From an uncultured Faecalibacterium sp. (lineage in GTDB: Bacteria; Bacillota; Clostridia; Oscillospirales; Ruminococcaceae), in assembly GCA_900551435.1 (NCBI GenBank), contig URVW01000029.1, positions 1-26,313 on the forward strand: a stretch of DNA of 26,313 nucleotides. The letters run 5' to 3'. Shown here one piece after another: positions 1-6,240 of the stretch; the first letter of the stretch is position 1; each line of letters starts with the position of its first letter. Both the position numbers and the translations under genes were made by a program. The notes beneath the pieces were generated by a model that saw only the letters and a list, made by a program, of their open reading frames with translations, did no database searches and was not told the origin of the DNA.

Positions 1-136
1 CCTGCAGGATCAGGGTGTAGAAGATCGACAGATACATGGCGCGGTACTGCTCGGTAAAGCAGCAACCCAGATCGCCCAGCGTATAGCCGATCTTGTCCTT
101 CATGGAGAAGGGGCGGACGGTCTTTTTCTGGTCCAT
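1..136 (-). CDS. GPH-family (MelB-like) sugar:cation symporter, N-terminal fragment
   Basis: Only the first 45 codons are inside the window; the gene runs off the left edge. The peptide begins MDQKKTVRPFSMKDKIGYTL and continues with GDLG and an aromatic, hydrophobic first helix. The K-I-G-Y-x-L-G-D-L-G block is the usual N-terminal signature of glycoside-pentoside-hexuronide symporters of the major facilitator superfamily, which import sugars or glycosides with Na+ or H+. The ATG at 134-136 follows a strong ribosome site (AAAGGAGG, minus strand) with good spacing. It diverges from an AraC-type regulator, so it is probably that regulator's target. The substrate cannot be told from this fragment. 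Confidence 0.75.
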   Translation of the reverse strand, partial: MDQKKTVRPFSMKDKIGYTLGDLGCCFTEQYRAMYLSIFYTLILQ

Positions 137-210
137 TGAGTTTTTATCCTCCTTTTAAAAAACGAATGACACCACGAGACTTTTTTCGCAAGTCTCTTCT
201 CTCTGTCTGC

Positions 211-239
211 ATTATACGTTAATTTTCCATCAATACATA
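211..239 (-). promoter_or_regulatory. putative promoter of the GPH transporter gene
   Basis: On the minus strand a perfect TATAAT lies at 216-211, 75 bp upstream of the start codon. Nothing resembling TTGACA lies 16-18 bp further upstream (234-239 reads TATGTA). A consensus -10 with a poor -35 fits an activator-dependent promoter, here plausibly dependent on the divergent AraC-type protein. This is inference. Confidence 0.4.
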
Positions 240-251
240 TCCAAAAAATGA

Positions 252-280
252 TTGAAAACTATCTTAAATTGATGTATTAT
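252..280 (+). promoter_or_regulatory. sigma-A promoter of the AraC-family gene
   Basis: TTGAAA (252-257) and TATTAT (275-280) are separated by exactly 17 bp, which predicts a transcript start near 287. The start falls inside a set of inverted half-sites at 289-338, so the promoter is probably autoregulated. Confidence 0.6.
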
Positions 281-288
281 GCAATTAT

Positions 289-338
289 AACAGTTGTACT
301 GCTCTGTTGTGTACAACAAACTGTTACGCATGACAGTT
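289..338. promoter_or_regulatory. operator-like half-site cluster upstream of the AraC-family gene
   Basis: AACAGTTGTAC (289-299) is mirrored by GTACAAC (311-317) and AACTGTT (319-325). A third half-site, GACAGTT, follows at 332-338. The arms are 7 bp each and sit over the predicted transcript start, just ahead of the ribosome site at 342-348. Spaced half-sites fit binding by a dimeric AraC-type regulator, but no binding protein is shown. Confidence 0.4.
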
Positions 339-355
339 TTCAAGGAGGATTTTTG

Positions 356-1186
356 GTGAATTATACAGCAACACGTTATGTTTTTAACGAAAGCGCCGTC
401 CGGGAATACTTTTCGGGTGATTATTATGACCTGTTTCTCGTCATGCGCGGCAATGGCATCTTCCGCTGTCCCGATGCTGTACTGCCCGCGCAGCAGCAGA
501 ACCTGATCATCTTCAAGCCCGGGCAGGGCGGCAGGCTGGAATACCCCGGTGCATACGGCCCGCTGGAGCTTATCCGGGTACAGCTCTCCCCGGAGGCGCT
601 GGCGCTTTTATCGGATGCGGACACCGACCTGGAAAAGAGCTTCAACGTGGTGCCGTTCCATCAGGTAGCCGTCCGCCCGGACAGCCAGATCTATATGCTG
701 CTCAAAAACCTCGCCCGTAAAATGATCGTTCTTCCGCAGGAAAAAACGCAGTTTGGCGCAGCCGTCTTTGAACACGGCATCCTGCAGATGTTTGTTGTGC
801 TGGCGCTGCGCGCCTGCATCCATGCCGAGTTCCATACCGCTGCGGTCAGCCGCCATCACCTGATGCTGGACGAGGTGTTCCTTTTTATCCAGGCCCACCT
901 CACCGAAGAGCTGACACTGGAACGGCTGGAAAAGGAATTTTTTGTTTCCCGGGAGCATATCGCCCGGGAGTTCAAGCGGCAGACCGGGCAGACGGTGCAC
1001 CGCTACATCGTAAAAGCCCGGCTGGACCGCTGCTGCACCCTGATCGAGCAGGGGCTGCCCATCACCGAGGTCTACAAAACAAGCGGCTTTGGGGGCTACA
1101 ACCACTTTTTCCGCGCCTTCAAAAAGGAGTACGGCATGACCCCCAAGGCCTATTTCAGCACCACCCGGCAGGATGCACGGGGATAA
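356..1186 (+). CDS. AraC-family transcriptional regulator
   Basis: The protein is 276 aa if it starts at GTG 356, which follows AAGGAGG at 342-348. The reading frame is open back to 248, but the upstream stretch has no ribosome site and covers the promoter and operator region. Residues about 1-130 resemble the cupin-like sensing domain of AraC regulators. Residues about 175-270 carry the paired helix-turn-helix domain, with the usual ending G-F-x-x-x-N-H-F-F-R-A-F-K-K-x-x-G-M-T-P-K-A-Y. Members of this type sense a sugar or glycoside and activate an adjacent uptake gene. Here the divergent GPH symporter, 219 bp away, is the obvious target. The inducer cannot be inferred. Confidence 0.88.
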   Translation: MNYTATRYVFNESAVREYFSGDYYDLFLVMRGNGIFRCPDAVLPAQQQNLIIFKPGQGGRLEYPGAYGPLELIRVQLSPEALALLSDADTDLEKSFNVVPFHQVAVRPDSQIYMLLKNLARKMIVLPQEKTQFGAAVFEHGILQMFVVLALRACIHAEFHTAAVSRHHLMLDEVFLFIQAHLTEELTLERLEKEFFVSREHIAREFKRQTGQTVHRYIVKARLDRCCTLIEQGLPITEVYKTSGFGGYNHFFRAFKKEYGMTPKAYFSTTRQDARG

Positions 1187-1218
1187 ATCATAGATGCTGT
1201 TGCAAAATAGCCTCCACG

Positions 1219-1266
1219 AAAAAATGAGATAGACTTCCCCGAAAGGGGTTGCCTATCTCATTTTTT
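1219..1266. terminator. bidirectional rho-independent terminator after the AraC-family gene
   Basis: A 14-bp perfect stem (1219-1232 with 1253-1266) ends in A and T tracts, so it can work in both directions. An inner CCCC-GAAA-GGGG hairpin (1237-1248) lies within the loop. It lies 32 bp after the stop codon of the regulator. Confidence 0.85.
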
Positions 1267-1284
1267 GTTGTAAGCTGAGGTTGT

Positions 1285-1551
1285 GAAAAAGCAGCTACAA
1301 CCAACCCCGACAGCTATACAGCACTGGTGCGCCGGGTCGGGAAAAAAGTGGGCATCGAAAAAATTCACCCGCATATGTTCCGGCACACCTTCGTCAGCAT
1401 CCTGCTGTCCAATCCCAACATCGGTGTGGCAACGGTAGCCGCAGAAGCCGGACACGCACAGCCCAGTACGACCCTCGCAATCTATACGCAGATCTACGAC
1501 AGGCGACGTGATGAGATTCGGAAACAGATGAGCAAAGAGCTGTACAAGTGA
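1285..1551 (+). pseudogene. tyrosine recombinase/integrase remnant (C-terminal catalytic part only)
   Basis: The open frame 1327-1551 (74 codons from a GTG) and its in-frame upstream extension to about 1285 encode only the end of a phage-type integrase. It has the catalytic box H-M-F-R-H-T-F (H-x-x-R), then G-H-A-Q-P-S-T-T, and the nucleophile tyrosine in L-A-I-Y-T. The first catalytic arginine, the arm-binding domain and the core-binding domain are missing; family members are usually 300-400 aa. An in-frame stop at 1276-1278 closes the frame upstream, and there is no ribosome site at 1327. It points at the 3' end of the tRNA gene 57 bp away, the usual site for such elements to integrate, so I read it as the scar of a lost element. 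Confidence 0.8.
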
Positions 1552-1573
1552 ATCTGGCTATCCGGGCAAAAAG

Positions 1574-1605
1574 AAAAGCACGAGAACAAAATCTCGTGCT
1601 TTTTT
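1574..1605. terminator. bidirectional terminator between the integrase remnant and the tRNA gene
   Basis: AAAAGCACGAG (1574-1584) pairs with CTCGTGCTTTT (1593-1603) around an 8-nt loop. A T run follows on the plus strand and a T-rich tract on the minus strand. It would end both the integrase remnant and the tRNA transcript. Confidence 0.85.
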
Positions 1606-1607
1606 GA

Positions 1608-1681
1608 TGGGCCAGGCAGGACTTGAACCCGCGACCAAGCGGTTATGAGCCGCCAGCTCTGACCAACTGAGCTACTGGCCC
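1608..1681 (-). tRNA. tRNA with CAU anticodon, probably tRNA-Ile2 (lysidine type), otherwise tRNA-Met
   Basis: The minus strand folds into a full cloverleaf. The acceptor stem is GGGCCAG/CTGGCCC, the D stem GCTC/GAGC, the anticodon stem GGCGG/CCGCT with one G-U pair and loop CTCATAA, and the T stem GCGGG/CCTGC with loop TTCAAGT. The discriminator is A and no CCA is encoded, so CCA must be added by the nucleotidyltransferase. The anticodon CAU belongs to Met or to the minor tRNA-Ile that TilS converts to lysidine-AU. The CTCATAA loop, the GGTCGC...TTCAAGTCC half and the C4-G69/C5-G68 pairs resemble bacterial tRNA-Ile2, but this assignment is from memory of the family. Confidence 0.93.
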
Positions 1682-1716
1682 GCAGGACCCCTGCATATCT
1701 GCGGGGTGCACCGAAT

Positions 1717-1745
1717 AGTATACCAAAAAAAGTGAAAAATGAAAA
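1717..1745 (-). promoter_or_regulatory. putative promoter of the CAU-tRNA gene
   Basis: On the minus strand TATACT (1722-1717) lies 36 bp upstream of the mature tRNA 5' end, with a weak -35 TTTTCA (1745-1740) at 17-bp spacing. A short CCCC/GGGG hairpin lies in the predicted 5' leader. Confidence 0.4.
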
Positions 1746-1760
1746 GCGTTTTTCCGCAAA

Positions 1761-2180
1761 TTATTTTGTGCGGTGCGCTTCCAGCTTCTGCATCATGAAG
1801 TTGTCCAGCATTTCCTGCGGGAAGAGTGGCTCCTTGTAGCCGAAGGATTCCCGGATGAAGATCAGCGTCACGATGGTCTGACGGCCCGGGTCCAGCCGAA
1901 GGGTATACAGTGTATCCAGCGGCTGCTGGGTCGGCTGATGGAGGGTCAGGTGGAGCAGGAACCCGCCGTCGTTCTCGCGGCGGCATTCGTAGGCGAACTC
2001 GTCCGTCTCGCTGTGCTCGTCCAGACGGTCGAAGCAGTCGTCCAGCGGCAGGTCGGTGCGGAACTCGCTGAGGCCGGCGGGGCCGTACTGACTGCGGCGG
2101 TTGTTTTCCCGCCGGGTGAGGAGCAGGACGATGGCCCCCAGTGCCACCGCCAGAAGGATCATCGAAAAGACAGCGTTCAT
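1761..2180 (-). CDS. small membrane-anchored protein of unknown function
   Basis: The protein is 139 aa. It starts at an ATG that follows AGGAGGG at good spacing. Residues about 3-22 (FSMILLAVALGAIVLLL) form one transmembrane helix or uncleaved signal, followed by basic residues (TRRENNRR). This suggests the N-terminus is outside and a soluble domain of about 110 aa lies inside the cell. The soluble part is acidic and predicted mixed alpha/beta, with no motif I recognise. It diverges from the membrane protein gene at 2313. No clear terminator separates it from the tRNA gene downstream. The function is unknown. Confidence 0.65.
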   Translation of the reverse strand: MNAVFSMILLAVALGAIVLLLTRRENNRRSQYGPAGLSEFRTDLPLDDCFDRLDEHSETDEFAYECRRENDGGFLLHLTLHQPTQQPLDTLYTLRLDPGRQTIVTLIFIRESFGYKEPLFPQEMLDNFMMQKLEAHRTK

Positions 2181-2244
2181 GTCGCCCTCCTGAATGGTTT
2201 TTGAACAGAGTTTTTCTTATTGTAACACAACCCGCAGAAAATTG

Positions 2245-2253
2245 TGTTATAAT
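2245..2253 (+). promoter_or_regulatory. extended -10 promoter for the membrane protein and glycoside hydrolase pair
   Basis: TGT followed by a perfect TATAAT (2248-2253) makes an extended -10 element, which needs little -35 sequence; none is seen at 17 bp. The predicted start near 2260 gives a leader of about 50 nt before the ATG at 2313, containing a small GCCTG/CAGGC hairpin (2281-2300). Confidence 0.55.
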
Positions 2254-2312
2254 ATTTGAAAAATTCCAAATTTTGCGGTCGCCTGCGCCGTCTCACAGGC
2301 GGGAGGAACACG

Positions 2313-2807
2313 ATGAAACTGAAATTCACACATAAGACCTGGTACTTTTTCCTGCTGTGCGCGGCTGCGGCCTCGATGCTGAACGGCTTTGCCGTGCTGG
2401 GCGGGATGGACTTTTCCTTCTTGGAGATGGTCGCCTTCTGTATCACCGGCATCACGGTCCTGTTTCTGGCCGCCGAAAAGGGCGGCTCGGCCAAGGACAA
2501 GCGCAACTATTTCGGCATCTTCGTGCTGCTGATGCTCAGCTACATGGTCAACGGCTGGGCGGCTTACATCTGCTCGGCGCTGGTCTGGCCCGCTCTGCTG
2601 GCCTTTGAGTACCAGAAGGGCAAGCCCATCCAGCGCCAGCTGCAGCTGGTGGGCGGGGCCGAGGTCCTGCACCTGTTCTTCGTCCTTCTGACCGTTTACG
2701 GCGGCATGACCTCTCTGAGCTTCTGGGCAAATCTGCTCTGGGTCCTGCTGGCCTGTGCCCGCGGCTGGGCGGCGCTGAGCCTGTATAAAATGCAGGAGGA
2801 CGCATGA
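2313..2807 (+). CDS. small polytopic membrane protein of unknown function
   Basis: The protein is 164 aa from the ATG at 2313, chosen because GGGAGGA lies at 2301-2307. An in-frame TTG at 2256 has no ribosome site and lies at the promoter. Four to five hydrophobic helices cover most of the chain (about residues 8-28, 35-55, 65-95, 110-130 and 133-150), separated by short charged loops. I do not recognise a named family. The stop overlaps the start of the GHL10-like hydrolase in an ATGA junction, so the two are translationally coupled, which suggests a shared envelope role. That link is inference. Confidence 0.7.
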   Translation: MKLKFTHKTWYFFLLCAAAASMLNGFAVLGGMDFSFLEMVAFCITGITVLFLAAEKGGSAKDKRNYFGIFVLLMLSYMVNGWAAYICSALVWPALLAFEYQKGKPIQRQLQLVGGAEVLHLFFVLLTVYGGMTSLSFWANLLWVLLACARGWAALSLYKMQEDA

Positions 2808-4093
2808 CGCAGCGCCGACGCCGGCCCCGCCGGAAGCGTTTTGGGCGGCGGCTGTTCTTGGCTGGGCTGGGCGGAGCGGCTTGTGCCGCCGGAGGGTATT
2901 TTCTGCATCGTTCTATCCGTTCCGTAAACAGTGATTCGCTGGAAACCACGCCGGAGACACCCACGGAACCCAATCCGGCTCTGCCCTCCGGGGAATGGCG
3001 GGCGGTCTGGGTCAGCTATCTGGAGTGGTCACGGATGGATCTTTCCTCGGAAGCGGCCTTTCGGGCCGACGCCGCCGCACTGATGGACAACTGCGCCGCG
3101 CTGGGGCTGAACACCGTCATCGCACAGGTGCGGCCTTTTGGAGACGCCCTTTACCACAGCACCCTCTTCCCGTGGAGCCACCTCTGCACCGGCACGCAGG
3201 GACAGGACCCCGGCTTCGACCCCTTGGATGTGCTCCTGACCGAAGCGCACGCACGCGGGCTTTCGCTGGAAGCGTGGGTCAACCCCTACCGGCTGAAAAG
3301 CTCTGCGGCCATGCCGCCGAACCTCGCGGAAAACAGCCTGACGGTCCTGCATCCGGAGTGGTGCTGCACCGTGGGCGAAGGGGTCTATCTGAACCCCGCC
3401 GTCCCGGAAGCCGCCGCCTATGTCGTACAGGGCGTGGCCGAGCTGGTGGAGCGCTATGCGGTGGACGGCATCCACTTCGACGACTACTTTTACCCCACGA
3501 CGGACCCTTCCATAGACGAAGCCCAGTTTGCGGCCAGCGGCGAAACAGACCGCACCGCATGGCGTCGGAACAATGTCACATCTTTGGTCAAGGCGGTGCA
3601 CGACACCGTGAAGGCCGCAGACCCGACCCTGCGGTTCGGGGTCAGTCCGCAGGGGAATCCCGACAACGATCTTTCCACCCAGTACAGCGACATCTACGAC
3701 TGGCTGACGGCCTCCGGCAGCAACGCTGTGGTGGACTACCTCTGTCCGCAGATCTACTGGGGCTACGGCTACACCCTGCAGTCGGGCAGCTGCCGCTTTG
3801 CCTTTGAGCACATCGTTCCGGAGTGGCTCGCCATGCCCCGTGCCGCCGATGTCGCGCTGTATTTTGGGCTTGGCGCCTACCGCATCGGCGTCGGGGACGG
3901 CGGGGCCAATGAGGACAGCGCCGCCCAGTGGTCCACCGGCGAAGCGTTGGCGCGGCAGGTGGCCGATCTGCGCCAATGGGGCGCGGGCGGCTGGGCGCTG
4001 TACCGGTACGATTCGCTCTTTGGTCCGGCCCGCGATCCACTGGCCGACGCCGAGTGCACCGCGCTGGCCGCGCAGAATGGTGAAACCCGCTGA
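2804..4093 (+). CDS. GHL10 (YngK/DUF187)-type glycoside hydrolase-like protein, membrane-anchored or secreted
   Basis: The protein is 429 aa. A very basic start (QRRRRPRRKRFGRR) precedes a hydrophobic stretch at about residues 15-32, which fits a signal anchor; the R-R-L-F-L segment resembles a twin-arginine motif but proves nothing. From about residue 62 it matches the glycosyl hydrolase-like 10 family: W-R-A-V-W-V-S at the first strand, the block A-Q-V-R-P-F-G-D-A-L-Y, D-G-I-H-F-D-D-Y-F-Y-P with likely catalytic acids, V-S-P-Q-G-N, and D-Y-L-C-P-Q-I-Y-W-G-Y. These are TIM-barrel proteins thought to act on cell-wall or extracellular polysaccharide; substrates are mostly unproven. It overlaps the upstream membrane protein by 4 nt. 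Confidence 0.87.
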   Translation: MTQRRRRPRRKRFGRRLFLAGLGGAACAAGGYFLHRSIRSVNSDSLETTPETPTEPNPALPSGEWRAVWVSYLEWSRMDLSSEAAFRADAAALMDNCAALGLNTVIAQVRPFGDALYHSTLFPWSHLCTGTQGQDPGFDPLDVLLTEAHARGLSLEAWVNPYRLKSSAAMPPNLAENSLTVLHPEWCCTVGEGVYLNPAVPEAAAYVVQGVAELVERYAVDGIHFDDYFYPTTDPSIDEAQFAASGETDRTAWRRNNVTSLVKAVHDTVKAADPTLRFGVSPQGNPDNDLSTQYSDIYDWLTASGSNAVVDYLCPQIYWGYGYTLQSGSCRFAFEHIVPEWLAMPRAADVALYFGLGAYRIGVGDGGANEDSAAQWSTGEALARQVADLRQWGAGGWALYRYDSLFGPARDPLADAECTALAAQNGETR

Positions 4094-4099
4094 ATTCTC

Positions 4100-4128
4100 T
4101 TGTATGCCGCGCAGAAATGCGGTATACT
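4100..4128 (+). promoter_or_regulatory. promoter of the lipoprotein-EamA-YgjP run, embedded in an inverted repeat
   Basis: TTGTAT (4100-4105) and TATACT (4123-4128) are 17 bp apart. GTATGCCGC (4102-4110) and GCGGTATAC (4119-4127) form an imperfect 9-bp inverted repeat that spans both promoter elements, so the site may also be an operator. As RNA it would be a weak hairpin without a T run, so I do not call it a terminator. Confidence 0.5.
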
Positions 4129-4187
4129 ATATTTGTATTGCATTTGAGAAAAGTGCACCTTTCTGCGATTTTTGAGGATAAAAAACA

Positions 4188-4730
4188 ATGAAGAAAACAA
4201 AACGCATTCTTGCTTTTGCGCTGGTGCTGGTGCTGGCGGCGCTGGTCCTGACCGGCTGCAAAAGCACTTTGACGTCGATCGCGCACAAGCTGACCGGTTC
4301 ATCGAACGAGGTGCAGGAGGAGGACACCACCCAGTGGGCCGCCCCCAGCACCGACCCGCTGATGATCGATGGCATCGCGGACACCTCCGCGAAGTATGCC
4401 ACCGCCGTGGCCAATGGCTCGCTGAACATCGTGTTCAACGGCATCTGGAGCCGCCAGACGGATTACTTCACCGCCCCCAACGGGATGCTTTCGGTCTACG
4501 GCTGCGGCACAGCCGAGGGTGTCCAGAAGTTCAAAGTCTCGCTGTGGAAAAAGGTCGATGGCGGCACGCAGTATGTGGACAACACCACCTATTATTTCGT
4601 CACCGACGGCCAGAACTACCACTGTGACATCGGCAACCTTGACCCCAACGCCAGCTATCGGCTGACCATCTCCTATGATTCGAGCAAGTATTACCTCTAC
4701 GGTCTGCTCAAGGTGGAGGGCATCGGCTGA
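4188..4730 (+). CDS. lipoprotein of unknown function
   Basis: The protein is 180 aa with a clear lipoprotein signal: MKKTKR, a hydrophobic run, then L-T-G-C with the lipid-modified cysteine at residue 24. The mature part has a short low-complexity linker and a beta-rich domain from about residue 60 with many aromatic and Thr residues (TQYVDNTTYYF, NYHCDIGNLDPNASYRLTIS). This suggests an Ig- or fibronectin-like surface fold; I cannot name the family. GAGGA precedes the ATG. Its TGA overlaps the ATG of the EamA transporter by one base, so the two are probably co-translated. It should sit on the outer face of the membrane. Confidence 0.78.
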   Translation: MKKTKRILAFALVLVLAALVLTGCKSTLTSIAHKLTGSSNEVQEEDTTQWAAPSTDPLMIDGIADTSAKYATAVANGSLNIVFNGIWSRQTDYFTAPNGMLSVYGCGTAEGVQKFKVSLWKKVDGGTQYVDNTTYYFVTDGQNYHCDIGNLDPNASYRLTISYDSSKYYLYGLLKVEGIG

Positions 4731-5659
4731 TGAACACACAGACCAAGCATTCCCTGATGCTGATGCTCTGTGCCTTTATCTGGGGCACAGCCTTTGTGGC
4801 ACAGAGCGCCGGTTCCGGGATGGGTGCTTATTCGTTTCTGGCAGGGCGCAGCTGGCTGGCGGTGCTGGTGCTGATCCCCACCGTCTTTGCCTTTGATGCG
4901 CTTCGCAAGCGGCAGGGCGGCGCTTCCGGCGGTCAAAAAACGCCCGCAGAGCGCAAGCAGCTTTTGATCGCAGGGCTTTCCTGCGGCACGCTGCTCTTCG
5001 CGGCCAGCGCAGCCCAGCAGATCGGCATTACCCTGAACCCCTCCACCGCAAAGGCCGGCTTCCTGACGGCGATGTACGTCGTTCTGGTCCCGGTGTTCGG
5101 GCTGTTTCTGGGGCGGCGCGGCAATGTGCGGCTCTGGCTGAGCATGGTCATCGCCGTTGGCGGGCTGTATCTGCTCTGCATGAAGAACGGCTTTGGCGGC
5201 ATCGAGATGAGCGATTACATCCTGCTGAGCTGTGCCGTGCTGTTCAGCTTTCAAATCATGGCCGTGGACCATTTTTCGCCGCTGGTGGATGGTGTCCGGC
5301 TGAGTCTGCTGCAATTTTTCGTGGTGGCTGTGGAGAGCACAGCCGCTGCCTTTTTGTTTGAGACGCCCACGCTGGCCGAGTTCGGGGAGAATCTGCTCCC
5401 GCTGGCCTACTGCGGCGTACTGTCCAGCGGCGTGGCCTACACGCTGCAGATCTTGGGCCAGAAGGACCTGAACCCCGCCATCGCCAGCCTCATTATGTGT
5501 CTGGAAAGCGTGTTCAGCGCGCTGGGCGGCTGGCTGCTGCTGCACCAGAGCCTTTCCCTGCGGGAAGGGTTCGGTTGTGTGCTCATTTTCTCGGCGGTGG
5601 TCTTGGCCCAGCTGCCCGTGGAGGACTTGCTCCCATGCCGAAGCGCAAGCCGGAAGTGA
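4730..5659 (+). CDS. EamA-family (drug/metabolite superfamily) transporter
   Basis: The protein is 309 aa, the usual length, with about ten predicted helices arranged as two EamA repeats. The first repeat begins L-M-L-M-L-C-A-F-I-W-G-T-A-F-V and ends near F-L-G-R-R-G. The second begins around residue 160 (Y-I-L-L-S-C-A-V-L-F-S-F) and contains N-P-A-I-A-S-L-I-M-C-L-E-S-V-F-S-A-L-G-G, the conserved last-repeat motif. Members export metabolites, amino acids or drugs; the substrate is unknown. The start is fixed by GGTGGAGGG upstream and by the one-base overlap with the lipoprotein stop. Its 3' end overlaps the YgjP gene by 25 bp. Confidence 0.92.
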   Translation: MNTQTKHSLMLMLCAFIWGTAFVAQSAGSGMGAYSFLAGRSWLAVLVLIPTVFAFDALRKRQGGASGGQKTPAERKQLLIAGLSCGTLLFAASAAQQIGITLNPSTAKAGFLTAMYVVLVPVFGLFLGRRGNVRLWLSMVIAVGGLYLLCMKNGFGGIEMSDYILLSCAVLFSFQIMAVDHFSPLVDGVRLSLLQFFVVAVESTAAAFLFETPTLAEFGENLLPLAYCGVLSSGVAYTLQILGQKDLNPAIASLIMCLESVFSALGGWLLLHQSLSLREGFGCVLIFSAVVLAQLPVEDLLPCRSASRK

Positions 5660-6192
5660 CCCAGCGCACGGCGGGCGGCATCGCCTACACTGTCACCCGC
5701 CGGAAGGTGAAGAACCGAAATCTCCACGTCCATTCCGACGGCACAGTGTCCGTGAGCATCCCGCTGAACAACGCGTGGGAGGACGCGGACCGCTTTGTTC
5801 TGAAAAATCTGGAGTGGATCGACGCCACCCGCGCCAAGCTGGCCCAGCGCGAGGCCCGTACCTACTGGAGGCCCCTGCCCGACAAAGATGTGGCGCTGGC
5901 TCACTTCACCGCCATGAGCGATGCCGTTTATCCGGCCTTTGCAGCCGTTCTGGGCGGTCAGAAGCCGACCCTCAAGGTCCGGTCCATGACCAGCCGCTGG
6001 GGCGTCTGTACCCCCGCAAAACGGCAGATCACATTTGCGCTCCAACTGTATAATATGCCCGAAGCGGCACAAATTTATGTGGTAGTACATGAGTACTGCC
6101 ATTTTCTTGTGCCCAATCACAGCGACGCATTCTGGGCCGAAGTGGAAAAGCTTCTGCCCGACTGGAAGCAGCGGGACGCGCTGCTGAAATGA
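5635..6192 (+). CDS. YgjP-like zinc metallopeptidase (DUF45/M48-like)
   Basis: The protein is 185 aa. The ATG at 5635 follows GGAGGA inside the end of the EamA gene. The zinc motif H-E-Y-C-H is at residues 152-156 with the third ligand H162 in N-H-S-D-A-F-W, matching the family pattern H-E-L-x-H then N-H-S-x-x-F-W. The family block S-R-W-G-V-C (120-125) also fits. Such proteins are soluble putative peptidases, often near or fused to other genes, without a firm role. The frame is open upstream to 5497, but that part is in another frame of the transporter and lacks a ribosome site. It sits at the end of a tightly overlapping run, 48 bp before the flippase. Confidence 0.9.
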   Translation: MPKRKPEVTQRTAGGIAYTVTRRKVKNRNLHVHSDGTVSVSIPLNNAWEDADRFVLKNLEWIDATRAKLAQREARTYWRPLPDKDVALAHFTAMSDAVYPAFAAVLGGQKPTLKVRSMTSRWGVCTPAKRQITFALQLYNMPEAAQIYVVVHEYCHFLVPNHSDAFWAEVEKLLPDWKQRDALLK

Positions 6193-6240
6193 CCAAGACG
6201 TTTGAACATCCAATGACGACAAAATGAGGAGGGACTTCCC

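Noticed and set aside
1195..1212. Insertion-sequence end (TGTTGCAAAATAGCC resembles some IS termini)
   Set aside because: No matching inverted copy or transposase fragment is visible within the window, so the similarity is too short to support.
1327..1551. Complete small recombinase gene
   Set aside because: There is no ribosome site, and the encoded part lacks the first catalytic arginine and the DNA-binding domains, so it is a remnant.
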